Under the pieces are notes generated by a model, which was given only the letters and a program-made list of their open reading frames with translations, did no database searches and was not told the origin of the DNA. A stretch of DNA of 21,688 nucleotides, taken from contig JAVHRO010000024.1 of assembly GCA_036171675.1 (NCBI GenBank), forward strand, positions 1 to 21,688, given 5' to 3'. Positions within the stretch are counted from its first letter, which is position 1. Each line of letters begins with the position of its first letter. The position numbers and the translations under genes were made by a program. Shown here one piece after another: positions 7,220-15,929 of this stretch. The DNA is from Vicingus sp036171675. GTDB lineage: Bacteria > Bacteroidota > Bacteroidia > Flavobacteriales_E > Vicingaceae.

Positions 7220-10200
7220 ATGACAATTAAGCATACCTATTATAAACGATTGTTCTTGCTTTTTGCAATGGCATTTTCATTTACCGTTGTAAATGCTCAA
7301 TATGCATCGCAAGAAGAATTGAAAAGTGCTGCTGACAAATTTTTTGTTGAGGAAGACTATGTTCAAGCCTTACCACTTTTTTCTCAGCTTCTTAGCCTTT
7401 ACCCTAAAGATCCTAATTATAATTTTAAATATGGAGCATGTTATCTGTTTGCTAACAGAGAAAAAGAGGATGCGTTAAAGTATTTAAAATTTGCAGTTTC
7501 AAAACCAAATGTAAACCCTCAGGCATTCTATTTCATGGGATTAGCCTATCAGCACGAATATCAGTTTTCTGCTGCCGAGTTAAATTTTAACAAGTTTAGA
7601 GAAAAAGGTTCTCCAAAAGATGTTCAATATTTTCAAGTAGATCGAAAAATTGAAATGTGTAAAAATGGTGCTACACTTTTAAAAAGTATGACAGATATTG
7701 GTGTGCTTAGTAAAAAAGAGATTAAGCAATCTGAATTTTTCAGAAGTTACGACTTAAGAGGTATTGGTGGTAAAATTATTGTAAAACCAGATGAGTTTAA
7801 AACTAAGTTAGATTTAAAAAAGAACGAAACAAGTATCATCCATTTAGGAGAAAACCCCACCATGGTGGTTTTTTCATCGTATGGTAATGACGAAAAAAAT
7901 GGAAAGGATATTTATAAAGTGGTTAAATTACCTAATGGAGATTGGAGCAAACCAACACCATTTCAAAAGATAAACACAAAATACGATGAGGATTATCCAT
8001 TTCTTCATCCTGATGGAAAAACATTATATTTTAGTTCAAAGGGATACAATAGTATGGGGGGGTATGATATTTTTAAATCTACTTTAGACCCATTAACAGG
8101 AGAGTGGTCTTACCCCGAAAATTTAGATTTTCCAATAAATACACCTGATGATGATATCTTATTTATTTCTGATATTGACAATCAATTAGCCTATTTTGCT
8201 TCCTCAAGAGCTAGTATAAAAGGAGAGTTAACTGTTTATAAAGTTCAAGTAGATAGACAGCCTGCTGAAAATACGGTAGTAAAAGGAATTTTTATTGCAG
8301 AAAACAACCCAAGTATGAAATCGGCTACCATCTCAATCGTTGATGCCGAAAAAGATAGAAAATATGGTGTATTCAACACCAATAGAGATAATGGCGAATA
8401 TTTACTTGTTTTTCCAGGTAACGGTGGGAAGTTTAAAATACTTGTCGAAACGACGAACGATTCACCTATACATTCAGCGATTATTGAGTTACCAAAACTA
8501 GATGGGTTTAGGGCGTTAAAACAAGAGTTGAGATTGGTTGGTGAAGGAGATAATCAAAAATTGGTGGTTAAAAACCTATTTAACGAATCTGATGAGTTTG
8601 ATATTACTGACCCTTTAATAGTTGAAAATTTATTAAAGAACAAGGCTAAAATGGAGGTAAATATGACCGAAAATGATGCTTTGGCAAATTTGGAAAATGT
8701 AAATTCGGCTGAACAGGAAGTAACAAATTCATATACCAATTTATCAAATCAAGAATTGGTTACTAATGCTCAGAAAAATGCATCTACCATTGTTTCTAAT
8801 GCACAACTTTCTAAAAATCAAGCTAACTTCACCTACAATCTAGCAGCTAAGAAAAGCGCTGAAGCAAAAGACTTGTACAATAAATCAGAACAACAATTTA
8901 AATTAGCAAAGGAATCACAAGAATTATCTGTTAAAACAAGATCGTTTATTGAAGGTGAAAAATTGAAACAACAAGCTGCAAATTTGGTTAATGAAGCGGT
9001 GGCTGCCTTAAATTTGGCTAAAACTATTGAAAGTGAATCAGTTGAACGTCAAAGTGATGTGGATGTGGTGAACCAATTAAGTGCTTCTATATCATCGAAA
9101 ATCAATAGTGGAAACAGAAATGATGCTGAACAAAGTTATGCTAAACTTGACGAAATATCTAACGCAACATATAATCAAAAATCTGCAGTAAACTCTGAAC
9201 AAGAGCTTATCAACGATAAACTTGATGCAAAAGAATCGGATTACAATAAAGCTCGAAACAATGTTATTGAATTAACCAATCATCAAACTGAATTAACGGA
9301 ACAAATTAACAATTTATCAGACCGCATTAATAAAACCAATAAAAAGTCAGAAAAGGATGCGTACCAAGCTGAAATAGATGCGTTTAAAATCGATTTGGAA
9401 GATGTTAAATATGATTTAGGGGTTGCTAAGGACAAAGAGACACAACTTGCCAAAGAATTAAACGAAACAAAAAATATTGCTTCAACATCAACCGGTATTA
9501 TTGAAGATGTTAAAAAAGCAAATATACAATCACCGATTAAGCAAGTTGATAAAGTTGCATTAAGCAATGATATTGCATATTTCGAGAAACAAGGTTTGGT
9601 TGGTTTGTACCCGTCTGAAGAAAACATAGCTACCACCACCACTGCATCAACTTATAACCTAAAAGATCATAAAAATGAATACAGCATAATTACTGAAGAA
9701 GGAAAAATTGCTGATTACAATACACCATATAGTTCTCAGTTAGTTGATGCAGAAAACAACCAAGATGAGTACCAACGTTCATTAGAAAAAGCAAAAATTA
9801 ATCAAGATTGGATTGCATCAATTAATCAGGAACTTGAAATAAAATCAAACCAACTTAAAGCAACTGATAATTTAAATGAAAAAACAAAAATTAAAAGTAG
9901 GATAGAGGTTTTAACAAATTTAAAAGCTGAAAAGCAAAAAGAAGCTGATAATCAATTGGCTATGGCTCAACTGTTAAACAATTCTTCTATTACTGCTACC
10001 AATAAGCAACCGATAAATAATGTAAAATCTAACTCAACTTCACAACAAAACACCAGCGTAAATATTTCTGATGCACAAGGTAATATTATGGATTACGCCT
10101 CAGGTTTTGAAAATCAACTAACTGCATTAGATGCAAAAGAAAGCTCTCCTTCAACGACTAAGGAAAAAATTGCAGTTTACGAACAATGGAAAAACGCCAA

Positions 10201-13200
10201 CGAACAAGAGTTGTTATTAAAGAAAATCGAATTAAAAAGTGCAGAAGGTGAAGATAAAATAGCAATTGTAAATAGAATTGAAGAATTAGACAATCAGATT
10301 GCTAATAATAAAGAATACATCGCTTTATATAACGAAAAAATTAGTTCGTCAGAACAACCTATTGCAATAAATGAAACTAATAACTCCACAGAATCAACAG
10401 CTTCAAATACCACTCAACCTATTGATTATACTAAATACAACAAAAATGTTGTAAACCAAAACGGAGAAGTATTGGATTACACATCGGATTTTAAATCGCA
10501 ACTTGATAAGACCGATAATATTGTAGATCCATCAATTGCAACCAAAGAAAAACAACAAATAACCTCACAATGGATTTCTGCAATTGATGAAGAAATCAAT
10601 TATAGAAATGATCAATTATCAATAGCTAATCCTACCGAAAAGCCATCAATTAATTCACAAATCAATAATCTAAAAAATGAAAAGGCTTCATTAAATGAGC
10701 AATTGACTAATTATAATTTGGAGCTAAACAAACAGCAATCGACATTAGCAATAACCAATAATCAACAATCAACATCATCTGTTGCAACAACAAACTCTTC
10801 TTCTACAAATAATGTAAATACTCCTTATACGTATTCGTCACCATTAGCTCAACAAGAAATTGCTCAAGTTAATCAACTACAAAATGAGGTTGAAGACCTT
10901 AATAATAAAGTAGAAGAAAAAACCACATTGGCTTACGCTACAAAAGATGAAACCAAAAGACAAGATTTATTAAATGAAGCAGATGTCTTAAAAACGGCAT
11001 CTGAAGATAAACAGTTAGAAATTGCAAACACACTTGAAAAATCAAATAAAACGGAGTTTTATAGTAATCAAGAAATCATGTCGAAAGTTAGATTGAGTTC
11101 TAATACCAATGATAAGGTGATTTTGGCTGAATTAAATGAAGATGAATCGAACAAGTATTACGAACAAGCTAAAAAAGAAAGAGAAAAAGCAGCTAATGCT
11201 GAATCATTTAGTTCAAAACAAAGTGCTAATCAAAAAGCAGAAGAACTAGAAATTACTGCCTTAGAAAAACAACGTAAAGCTATTGAAGTATTTAAATCAG
11301 AAAACAGCCAACCTCTTGCTGTGGTTAACAATACGAATGAAAATAGTGCAACAGGAAACAATACAATTATAAATAAACAACAACCTGCCAGCACCCAAGA
11401 AACTCCTGTTACCAATAAACAAAATTTGACTTCAATTCAACCTGTACCAAATTCAACGGTTTATATACCGCTTAAAGTCTATATGCCTTCTGATAATGAA
11501 TTGTTAGCTGCAAAATCAAAAGAAAATGAGGCCAAACGATTAGAAAAAGAGGCCATTATTCTTCAGGATAGTGCTCAAAAAGTGACGAAACTAGCGGATA
11601 AAGATGTACTCACCAAAGCAGTTAATGACAAGAGCTTAAAGGCAAGTCAACTTAGAAAAGATGCAGAGGTAAATTATGCAACTGCCAATAAGTTAGCTGT
11701 TAACGAAGCAACAACAGTAACTCAGCTTAATGCGAATAGAAACGCTCTAAATAACGAAAAGTTTAGTGATGATGACCAAAAAATAATTAGTGAACTATCT
11801 TCAACTGAAATTGCTGAAATATCTAAATCTCCAGAATATACTGCATATGCATCTCTTAAAAATGATTCGAGAAGATTAATAAAAGATGCTGAGGTAAATT
11901 ATATTAATGCCGATAAAATTCAAGAAGAAGCTGAAGACCAAAAGACATTGGAAGTTAGTTTGAATGCCATGTCTGCTGGTGCAACGGGTCCTTCTAAAAC
12001 CAAACTTTTAGGTCAAATTGAGAAACTTAAAGTAATGATTCAGGATAATGAAACTAAGTCGGCTGAATCAAGAAAAATTGCAACTGATAAAGAATTAGAA
12101 GCACTTGATAAATCAACTAAAGCATCTAACATGTTAGCATCTAATCCTGGTGCTGAAAAAATTAAAGCAATAGAAAAAGCAGAGGTGTACAATAAACCGT
12201 ATTTAGATAATGTTTTGGCAGAAAACAAAACGGTTGAGGTTAAACAACCTAATTCATTTATGGAGGAAGAACCAGTGGTGGATAAACAAGAACCTATTAC
12301 TGAACAACAACAACCTGTAGTGGATAAACAAGAACCTATTACTGAACAACAACAATCTGTAATGGAGAAACAAGAACTAGTGTTGGATAAACAAGAACCT
12401 ATAGCTGAACATCAACAGCCTGTATTGGATAAACTAGAACCAGTGGTGGATAAACAAGAACCTATAGCTGAACATCAACAGCCTGTATTGGATAAACTAG
12501 AACCAGTGGTGGATAAACAAGAACCTATTGTTACTACCAATAATGCGAAATCAAATGTAGATGTTATTCCTACCGTATTAACCAATCAAATTTTTGAGTT
12601 TACACCAAATAAAACTGCGGCGTACAGCGATTCGAAAAAAATACCAGTTTCGCCTAAATTACCAGAAGGATTGGTGTTTAAAGTACAAATTGGTGCGTTT
12701 AGAAATCCAATTCCTCAAGACCATTTTAGGGGTTTTGCTCCCATTATGGCTGAAGATGCAGGCGGTGGAATAACTAGATATACCGCTGGTTTGTTTAAAA
12801 CATTCAATATGGCTAACGAAGCCAAAAATGCTATTCGTACAATTGGATATCCTGATGCGTTTGTAGTAGGTTTTTACAACGGAAAACGTATTTCTGTAAA
12901 TGAAGCCAGGGCCATGATGAATGGTGGTACTGAGCCATCTGAAAATGTAGTAAATAATAATACTTCCAATAAAACTGAAGTAAAATCTACTGCCGTAACT
13001 ATTGAACCAAAAAACAATACTAGCCCTAAATTACCTGAACCAAAAGCAACTTATGAAGAGGTAAAAGATGGTATTTCTACCGATGTAAATAAAATAAAAG
13101 GAGTGTTCTTCACAGTTCAGGTTGGAGTATATTCACGACCTATTACAGCTGAACAATTAAACAATGTTACTCCATTAAATAGTGAAAAAACATCTAGTGG

Positions 13201-13912
13201 ATTGTATAAATATACATCAGGTGTTTATCAAAGTTTAAATGATGCAAATGCTGCGAAAGATAGAATTATTGCATTAGGAATCACAGATGCATTTATTATT
13301 GCTTATGCAAATGGCAATAAAGTTTCAATGAACGAGGCTGTCGAATTTATTTCTGCGGGTAATACTACTTCGAATATTCCAGCGTCAACTTCAAATAATA
13401 AGTCAACAACTCCAATCAATTCAACACCAGAAAAACAACCAACCACCAACAATATTTCAAACCAAACATCAAATAATCAACCTTTAAACACTTCAGAAAA
13501 CAATACTACTATTAAACAACCTGAAACAACTAATACTACTGTAAATAATACTGAAGCAATTTTCAATACAACTACAGAACCTTCGCTGCCTAAAAAAGTA
13601 GTTAATCAAGTTGATGTTGGTCAAAAACTTAAGCTTGAGTTTAAGGTTCTTTTAGGGAAATATACCGAAGAAGTTCCTGTTGACGAAGCAACGGTTTATT
13701 TAAAATTCTCCAACAGTGGAATTGAAATTAAAGAATCGAATGGAAAAATGGTGTACACCATGGGCTCATACCCCGATTATCCATCAGCTTTAGATTTACA
13801 AATCCAAATGAAAGTTGAAGGAATAAAAAATCCAAAAGTAATCGCACTTAAAAATGGCACGTCAATTGAAGTGAATGATGCACTTGAACTAGTTAAAAAT
13901 TATAATGAATGA
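7220..13912 (+). CDS. Giant envelope protein: TPR, PD40 propeller, coiled coils, three SPOR-like domains
   Basis: The product has 2230 residues. In order: signal peptide 1-26 (ending VVNAQ); TPR-like helices about 30-150 (DYVQALPLFSQLLSLYPKDP); PD40/WD40-like propeller strands about 213-331 (FLHPDGKTLYFSSKGYNSMG, then GGYDIF); a regulatory-like beta fold about 352-430; Ala/Gln/Lys-rich coiled coils about 490-800; three repeats of about 127 residues from 812 to 1175; more coiled coils to 1680; a heptapeptide repeat 1680-1770; SPOR-like domains at about 1817-1905, 1961-2045 and 2131-2230, the last divergent. SPOR domains bind glycan strands lacking stem peptides. TPR-PD40-regulatory fold is the layout of PorE-type OmpA proteins of the type IX system, but OmpA is absent and SPOR takes its place. 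The likely role is a periplasmic wall-bound scaffold; the partner is unknown. The stop codon overlaps the clpS start. Confidence 0.9.
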   Translation: MTIKHTYYKRLFLLFAMAFSFTVVNAQYASQEELKSAADKFFVEEDYVQALPLFSQLLSLYPKDPNYNFKYGACYLFANREKEDALKYLKFAVSKPNVNPQAFYFMGLAYQHEYQFSAAELNFNKFREKGSPKDVQYFQVDRKIEMCKNGATLLKSMTDIGVLSKKEIKQSEFFRSYDLRGIGGKIIVKPDEFKTKLDLKKNETSIIHLGENPTMVVFSSYGNDEKNGKDIYKVVKLPNGDWSKPTPFQKINTKYDEDYPFLHPDGKTLYFSSKGYNSMGGYDIFKSTLDPLTGEWSYPENLDFPINTPDDDILFISDIDNQLAYFASSRASIKGELTVYKVQVDRQPAENTVVKGIFIAENNPSMKSATISIVDAEKDRKYGVFNTNRDNGEYLLVFPGNGGKFKILVETTNDSPIHSAIIELPKLDGFRALKQELRLVGEGDNQKLVVKNLFNESDEFDITDPLIVENLLKNKAKMEVNMTENDALANLENVNSAEQEVTNSYTNLSNQELVTNAQKNASTIVSNAQLSKNQANFTYNLAAKKSAEAKDLYNKSEQQFKLAKESQELSVKTRSFIEGEKLKQQAANLVNEAVAALNLAKTIESESVERQSDVDVVNQLSASISSKINSGNRNDAEQSYAKLDEISNATYNQKSAVNSEQELINDKLDAKESDYNKARNNVIELTNHQTELTEQINNLSDRINKTNKKSEKDAYQAEIDAFKIDLEDVKYDLGVAKDKETQLAKELNETKNIASTSTGIIEDVKKANIQSPIKQVDKVALSNDIAYFEKQGLVGLYPSEENIATTTTASTYNLKDHKNEYSIITEEGKIADYNTPYSSQLVDAENNQDEYQRSLEKAKINQDWIASINQELEIKSNQLKATDNLNEKTKIKSRIEVLTNLKAEKQKEADNQLAMAQLLNNSSITATNKQPINNVKSNSTSQQNTSVNISDAQGNIMDYASGFENQLTALDAKESSPSTTKEKIAVYEQWKNANEQELLLKKIELKSAEGEDKIAIVNRIEELDNQIANNKEYIALYNEKISSSEQPIAINETNNSTESTASNTTQPIDYTKYNKNVVNQNGEVLDYTSDFKSQLDKTDNIVDPSIATKEKQQITSQWISAIDEEINYRNDQLSIANPTEKPSINSQINNLKNEKASLNEQLTNYNLELNKQQSTLAITNNQQSTSSVATTNSSSTNNVNTPYTYSSPLAQQEIAQVNQLQNEVEDLNNKVEEKTTLAYATKDETKRQDLLNEADVLKTASEDKQLEIANTLEKSNKTEFYSNQEIMSKVRLSSNTNDKVILAELNEDESNKYYEQAKKEREKAANAESFSSKQSANQKAEELEITALEKQRKAIEVFKSENSQPLAVVNNTNENSATGNNTIINKQQPASTQETPVTNKQNLTSIQPVPNSTVYIPLKVYMPSDNELLAAKSKENEAKRLEKEAIILQDSAQKVTKLADKDVLTKAVNDKSLKASQLRKDAEVNYATANKLAVNEATTVTQLNANRNALNNEKFSDDDQKIISELSSTEIAEISKSPEYTAYASLKNDSRRLIKDAEVNYINADKIQEEAEDQKTLEVSLNAMSAGATGPSKTKLLGQIEKLKVMIQDNETKSAESRKIATDKELEALDKSTKASNMLASNPGAEKIKAIEKAEVYNKPYLDNVLAENKTVEVKQPNSFMEEEPVVDKQEPITEQQQPVVDKQEPITEQQQSVMEKQELVLDKQEPIAEHQQPVLDKLEPVVDKQEPIAEHQQPVLDKLEPVVDKQEPIVTTNNAKSNVDVIPTVLTNQIFEFTPNKTAAYSDSKKIPVSPKLPEGLVFKVQIGAFRNPIPQDHFRGFAPIMAEDAGGGITRYTAGLFKTFNMANEAKNAIRTIGYPDAFVVGFYNGKRISVNEARAMMNGGTEPSENVVNNNTSNKTEVKSTAVTIEPKNNTSPKLPEPKATYEEVKDGISTDVNKIKGVFFTVQVGVYSRPITAEQLNNVTPLNSEKTSSGLYKYTSGVYQSLNDANAAKDRIIALGITDAFIIAYANGNKVSMNEAVEFISAGNTTSNIPASTSNNKSTTPINSTPEKQPTTNNISNQTSNNQPLNTSENNTTIKQPETTNTTVNNTEAIFNTTTEPSLPKKVVNQVDVGQKLKLEFKVLLGKYTEEVPVDEATVYLKFSNSGIEIKESNGKMVYTMGSYPDYPSALDLQIQMKVEGIKNPKVIALKNGTSIEVNDALELVKNYNE
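9650..10740 (+). repeat. Three divergent repeats of about 127 residues inside the giant protein
   Basis: The signature G-x-(I/V)-x-DY followed by (Y/F)-x-x-QL occurs at residues 828 (GKIADY), 954 (GNIMDY) and 1082 (GEVLDY), a period of 126-128 residues (about 380 bp). Each is followed by a helix with W-x-x-x-(I/N) and by charged coiled coil containing EK-x-x-I-x-x-(R/Q)-I. The DNA has diverged; the repeat is visible at protein level. Ser/Thr/Asn-rich linkers separate the units. Confidence 0.75.
12257..12529 (+). repeat. 21-bp minisatellite encoding 12-13 heptapeptides (VDKQEPI type)
   Basis: Twelve consecutive 21-bp units from 12278 to 12529 encode heptapeptides: VDKQEPI alternating with TEQQQPV, AEHQQPV, LDKLEPV and variants; a degenerate unit (FMEEEPV) precedes them. 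A 63-bp higher-order unit (three heptads) at 12425-12487 is followed by an identical start at 12488. The near-identical DNA indicates recent tandem expansion. It makes a Pro/Gln/Glu-rich spacer just before the SPOR domains. Confidence 0.95.
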
Positions 13913-14178
13913 ATACTAAAACATTAAAACAAACCAATACAGAATTAGAGAATAATCAACTGTTTCAATTAATTCTAATTAATGATGATGTGAATACTTT
14001 CGAGCACGTTATCGAAATGCTTATTAAGTTTTGTAATCACGATTCAGTACAAGCCGAACAATGTGCTTTATTGGTACATTACAAAGGAAAATGTGCCATA
14101 AAAAAAGGAGCATTAAAAGAATTAAATCTTGTTTCTGAAATTTTGTCAGAAAATGGATTAACTGTTGAGATTAATTAA
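13909..14178 (+). CDS. clpS: ATP-dependent Clp protease adaptor ClpS
   Basis: ClpS binds destabilising N-terminal residues of substrates and delivers them to the Clp AAA+ unfoldase. The 89-residue product has the family core: LILINDDVNTFEHVIEML (the Asn-Asp-Asp that contacts the substrate alpha-amino group), then LLVHYKGKCAI with the conserved His of the binding pocket, then the C-terminal strand LTVEIN. A short flexible N-terminal tail (about 20 residues) precedes the core, as expected. Its ATG overlaps the TGA of the giant gene (ATGA at 13909-13912), implying translational coupling. No clpA or clpC is visible in the window. The M48 peptidase gene follows after 20 bp. Confidence 0.93.
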   Translation: MNTKTLKQTNTELENNQLFQLILINDDVNTFEHVIEMLIKFCNHDSVQAEQCALLVHYKGKCAIKKGALKELNLVSEILSENGLTVEIN

Positions 14179-14198
14179 GTGTATTTTTTATTTTATCT

Positions 14199-15005
14199 AT
14201 GAAAAAGTTAAATAAAATCGGTTTAGCTGTTATGATTTTAGCAATAATAGCATGTAGTAAAGTTCCTATTTCTGGTAGAAAACAAATGAACTTGTTGCCC
14301 GAAAGCCAAATGATGAGTATGAGTTTAACTCAATATCAAAATTTTTTGAGTGAAAATTCTCCAATGCCAGATACGGATGGAAATACTCAAAAAGTAAAAA
14401 GAGTAGGGGTTAGAATTGCTGCTGCTGTTGAAAAATATATGAAAGACAATGGCTTGTCAAGCAGAATAGATGGCTACAAGTGGGAATTTAATCTGGTAAA
14501 TCAAAACATAATAAATGCGTGGTGTATGCCTGGTGGAAAAGTAGTGGTTTATCAAGGTATTATGCCTGTAGTTGACTCCGATGCTGGCTTAGCCGTAGTA
14601 ATGGGACACGAAATTGCTCATGCTATTGCACGACACGGTAACGAACGCATGAGTCAAGGATTGGTTGCAGCAGCAGGAGCAGCAGGTTTAGCGGTAGCAT
14701 TAAAAGAAAAACCGGCAGAAACCCAAGCATTGTTTTTAGGGGCGTATGGTGTTACCACTGGAGTAGGAATTTTAGCATTTAGCAGAAACCAAGAAAGTGA
14801 GGCGGATAAATTAGGAATGGTATTTATGGCAATGGCAGGATACCAACCAGAAGAAGCCGTTCCATTTTGGGAGCGAATGAAAGCTGCAACGGGTGGTAGT
14901 AGCACTCCTGAATTTTTAAGTACTCACCCAAGCGACGATACCCGTATTGCAAGAATAAAAGAATGGTTGCCTACTGCTGAATCGTATTACGTTAAGGCAA
15001 ATTAA
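14199..15005 (+). CDS. M48-family metalloprotease lipoprotein
   Basis: A 268-residue zinc peptidase predicted to be a lipoprotein: a short basic N-terminus, hydrophobic segment and lipobox LAIIAC with the lipidated Cys at residue 20. The zinc motif HEIAH is at residues 137-141 (in VVMGHEIAHAIARHG), and the third ligand is the Glu of NQESEADKLG (Glu199), with Asp203 completing ExxxD. The start SGRKQMNLLPESQM after the lipobox is typical of the LoiP/YcaL/BepA-like group, which degrade or help assemble outer-membrane proteins. LSTHPSDDTRIARIKEWLP near the C-terminus is the usual family end. It has no TPR domain, so it is shorter than BepA. It is the last gene of the prmA cluster, followed by a strong terminator. 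Substrates are unknown; an envelope quality-control job fits its location beside two large exported proteins. Confidence 0.93.
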   Translation: MKKLNKIGLAVMILAIIACSKVPISGRKQMNLLPESQMMSMSLTQYQNFLSENSPMPDTDGNTQKVKRVGVRIAAAVEKYMKDNGLSSRIDGYKWEFNLVNQNIINAWCMPGGKVVVYQGIMPVVDSDAGLAVVMGHEIAHAIARHGNERMSQGLVAAAGAAGLAVALKEKPAETQALFLGAYGVTTGVGILAFSRNQESEADKLGMVFMAMAGYQPEEAVPFWERMKAATGGSSTPEFLSTHPSDDTRIARIKEWLPTAESYYVKAN

Positions 15006-15020
15006 AAAACACACATTAAA

Positions 15021-15052
15021 AAAAATCCTTTGGAATTTTCCAAAGGATTTTT
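15021..15052. terminator. Bidirectional terminator between convergent genes
   Basis: A perfect 14-bp stem (AAAAATCCTTTGGA at 15021-15034 and its complement at 15039-15052) with loop ATTT ends in T on either strand. It lies 15 bp after the M48 stop and 21 bp after the end of the convergent lipoprotein gene, so it can serve both. Confidence 0.93.
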
Positions 15053-15073
15053 TATAAAATTCATCTTAAAAAA

Positions 15074-15721
15074 TTAATTTAAGAGAATTTCAACTAATGG
15101 CGATGGGACAATAACCGAATTATAATAACCAACCAAACCAATACCTTTTTTATAATAATAGGTTGATCCTCCAGTAGCAGTTGGAGAAGTAAAGAATTGC
15201 ATTTTTAAACAATTGGTGTAGGTACAAGTTGAAGAAGTAAATGTAGCGTTAGTGCTAATGATTTTTCTTATAGCCGTACTGCTGATTAATGGCCATGGAA
15301 GAACTTGTCCAACTATTGGGTTAGCAGGGATATAAACTGTTTCTGAGTCAATTGGAGAATAACTAACATGGGCCATAATATCACCATTAGCAGCTTTTCT
15401 CAAATATTCTGTACCTAAAGTACCTCCTGATCCTACAGTATATGTGATTTTATAATAAGTATAAGTGTTGTAGATAACGTTAGATATTGCTGTAGTTGTA
15501 ATGTAATTCATGCCATCATCCTTGTGAATCCATTTGTTATTCAATTTTAATGGGAAATAATCATTAGTTCCATTTCCATCACAAAGTACATTGGCTGCTG
15601 GAGGAGTTGGCGTTGGAACTGGAGCTGGAGCTGGAGTAGTTGCACTATCTTTTTGGCAAGAATATATTAATGTAGAACCTGTAGCAACAAATAACATTAA
15701 TATTATAATTGATTTTTTCAT
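15074..15721 (-). CDS. Putative outer lipoprotein of unknown function
   Basis: A 215-residue lipoprotein: basic start MKKS, hydrophobic segment, lipobox LIYSC with the Cys at residue 22, then a short linker of Pro, Thr and Ala (PAPAPVPTPTPPAA) to about residue 43. The mature domain begins CDGNGTNDYFPLKLNNKWIH, a pattern seen in many Bacteroidota lipoproteins, and is beta-rich with many Thr, Tyr and Ser. Four cysteines follow the lipid Cys, two of them close together (SSTCTYTNC), suggesting a disulfide. I do not recognise a family. It is convergent with the M48 gene and appears to be a single-gene unit. A run of unusual repeats lies upstream. Surface or periplasmic exposure is an inference from the lipobox. 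Confidence 0.8.
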   Translation of the reverse strand: MKKSIIILMLFVATGSTLIYSCQKDSATTPAPAPVPTPTPPAANVLCDGNGTNDYFPLKLNNKWIHKDDGMNYITTTAISNVIYNTYTYYKITYTVGSGGTLGTEYLRKAANGDIMAHVSYSPIDSETVYIPANPIVGQVLPWPLISSTAIRKIISTNATFTSSTCTYTNCLKMQFFTSPTATGGSTYYYKKGIGLVGYYNSVIVPSPLVEILLN

Positions 15722-15884
15722 TTTGTTTATTTTAAGTTTCTTACTTATCTGGCTTTTAAGTATCGCCCTGTTTTTTAAAGTGGGTTCTAGGCTCCACTTA
15801 TAGTAAAATAAAAATTAAAAAATAGCAAGGAAACTAGTTCTTTATAGCAATTTTTTTTTAATAGATTGATTATGAAGAATCTGA

Positions 15885-15911
15885 AATAATTCTGTTGATA
15901 ATAGAATTATT
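15885..15911. repeat. AT-rich hairpin with 9-bp arms
   Basis: AATAATTCT at 15885-15893 and AGAATTATT at 15903-15911 are perfect complements around a 9-nt centre. It could be RNA structure or a small repeat remnant; no T-run follows. Confidence 0.5.
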
Positions 15912-15929
15912 GTAAACTGAAAAAATGAT

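Noticed and set aside
9283..9642. A long antisense frame opposite the coiled-coil part of the giant gene
   Set aside because: The plus-strand frame is continuous over 6.7 kb with clear domains. The antisense product is hydrophobic and serine-rich, as expected from the complement of Lys/Glu/Asn-rich codons.
12257..12529. Repeat array considered as a CRISPR
   Set aside because: Units are 21 bp, contiguous without unique spacers, keep one reading frame and encode heptapeptides of the giant protein.
7220..13912. Type IX secretion C-terminal sorting domain on the giant protein
   Set aside because: The C-terminus is a SPOR-like domain ending ALELVKNYNE; the usual sorting-domain signatures are not visible.
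15722..15830. A riboswitch in the leader of the lipoprotein gene
   Set aside because: Only a 6-bp stem (AAGTGG with CCACTT) is visible and no known aptamer core can be recognised.
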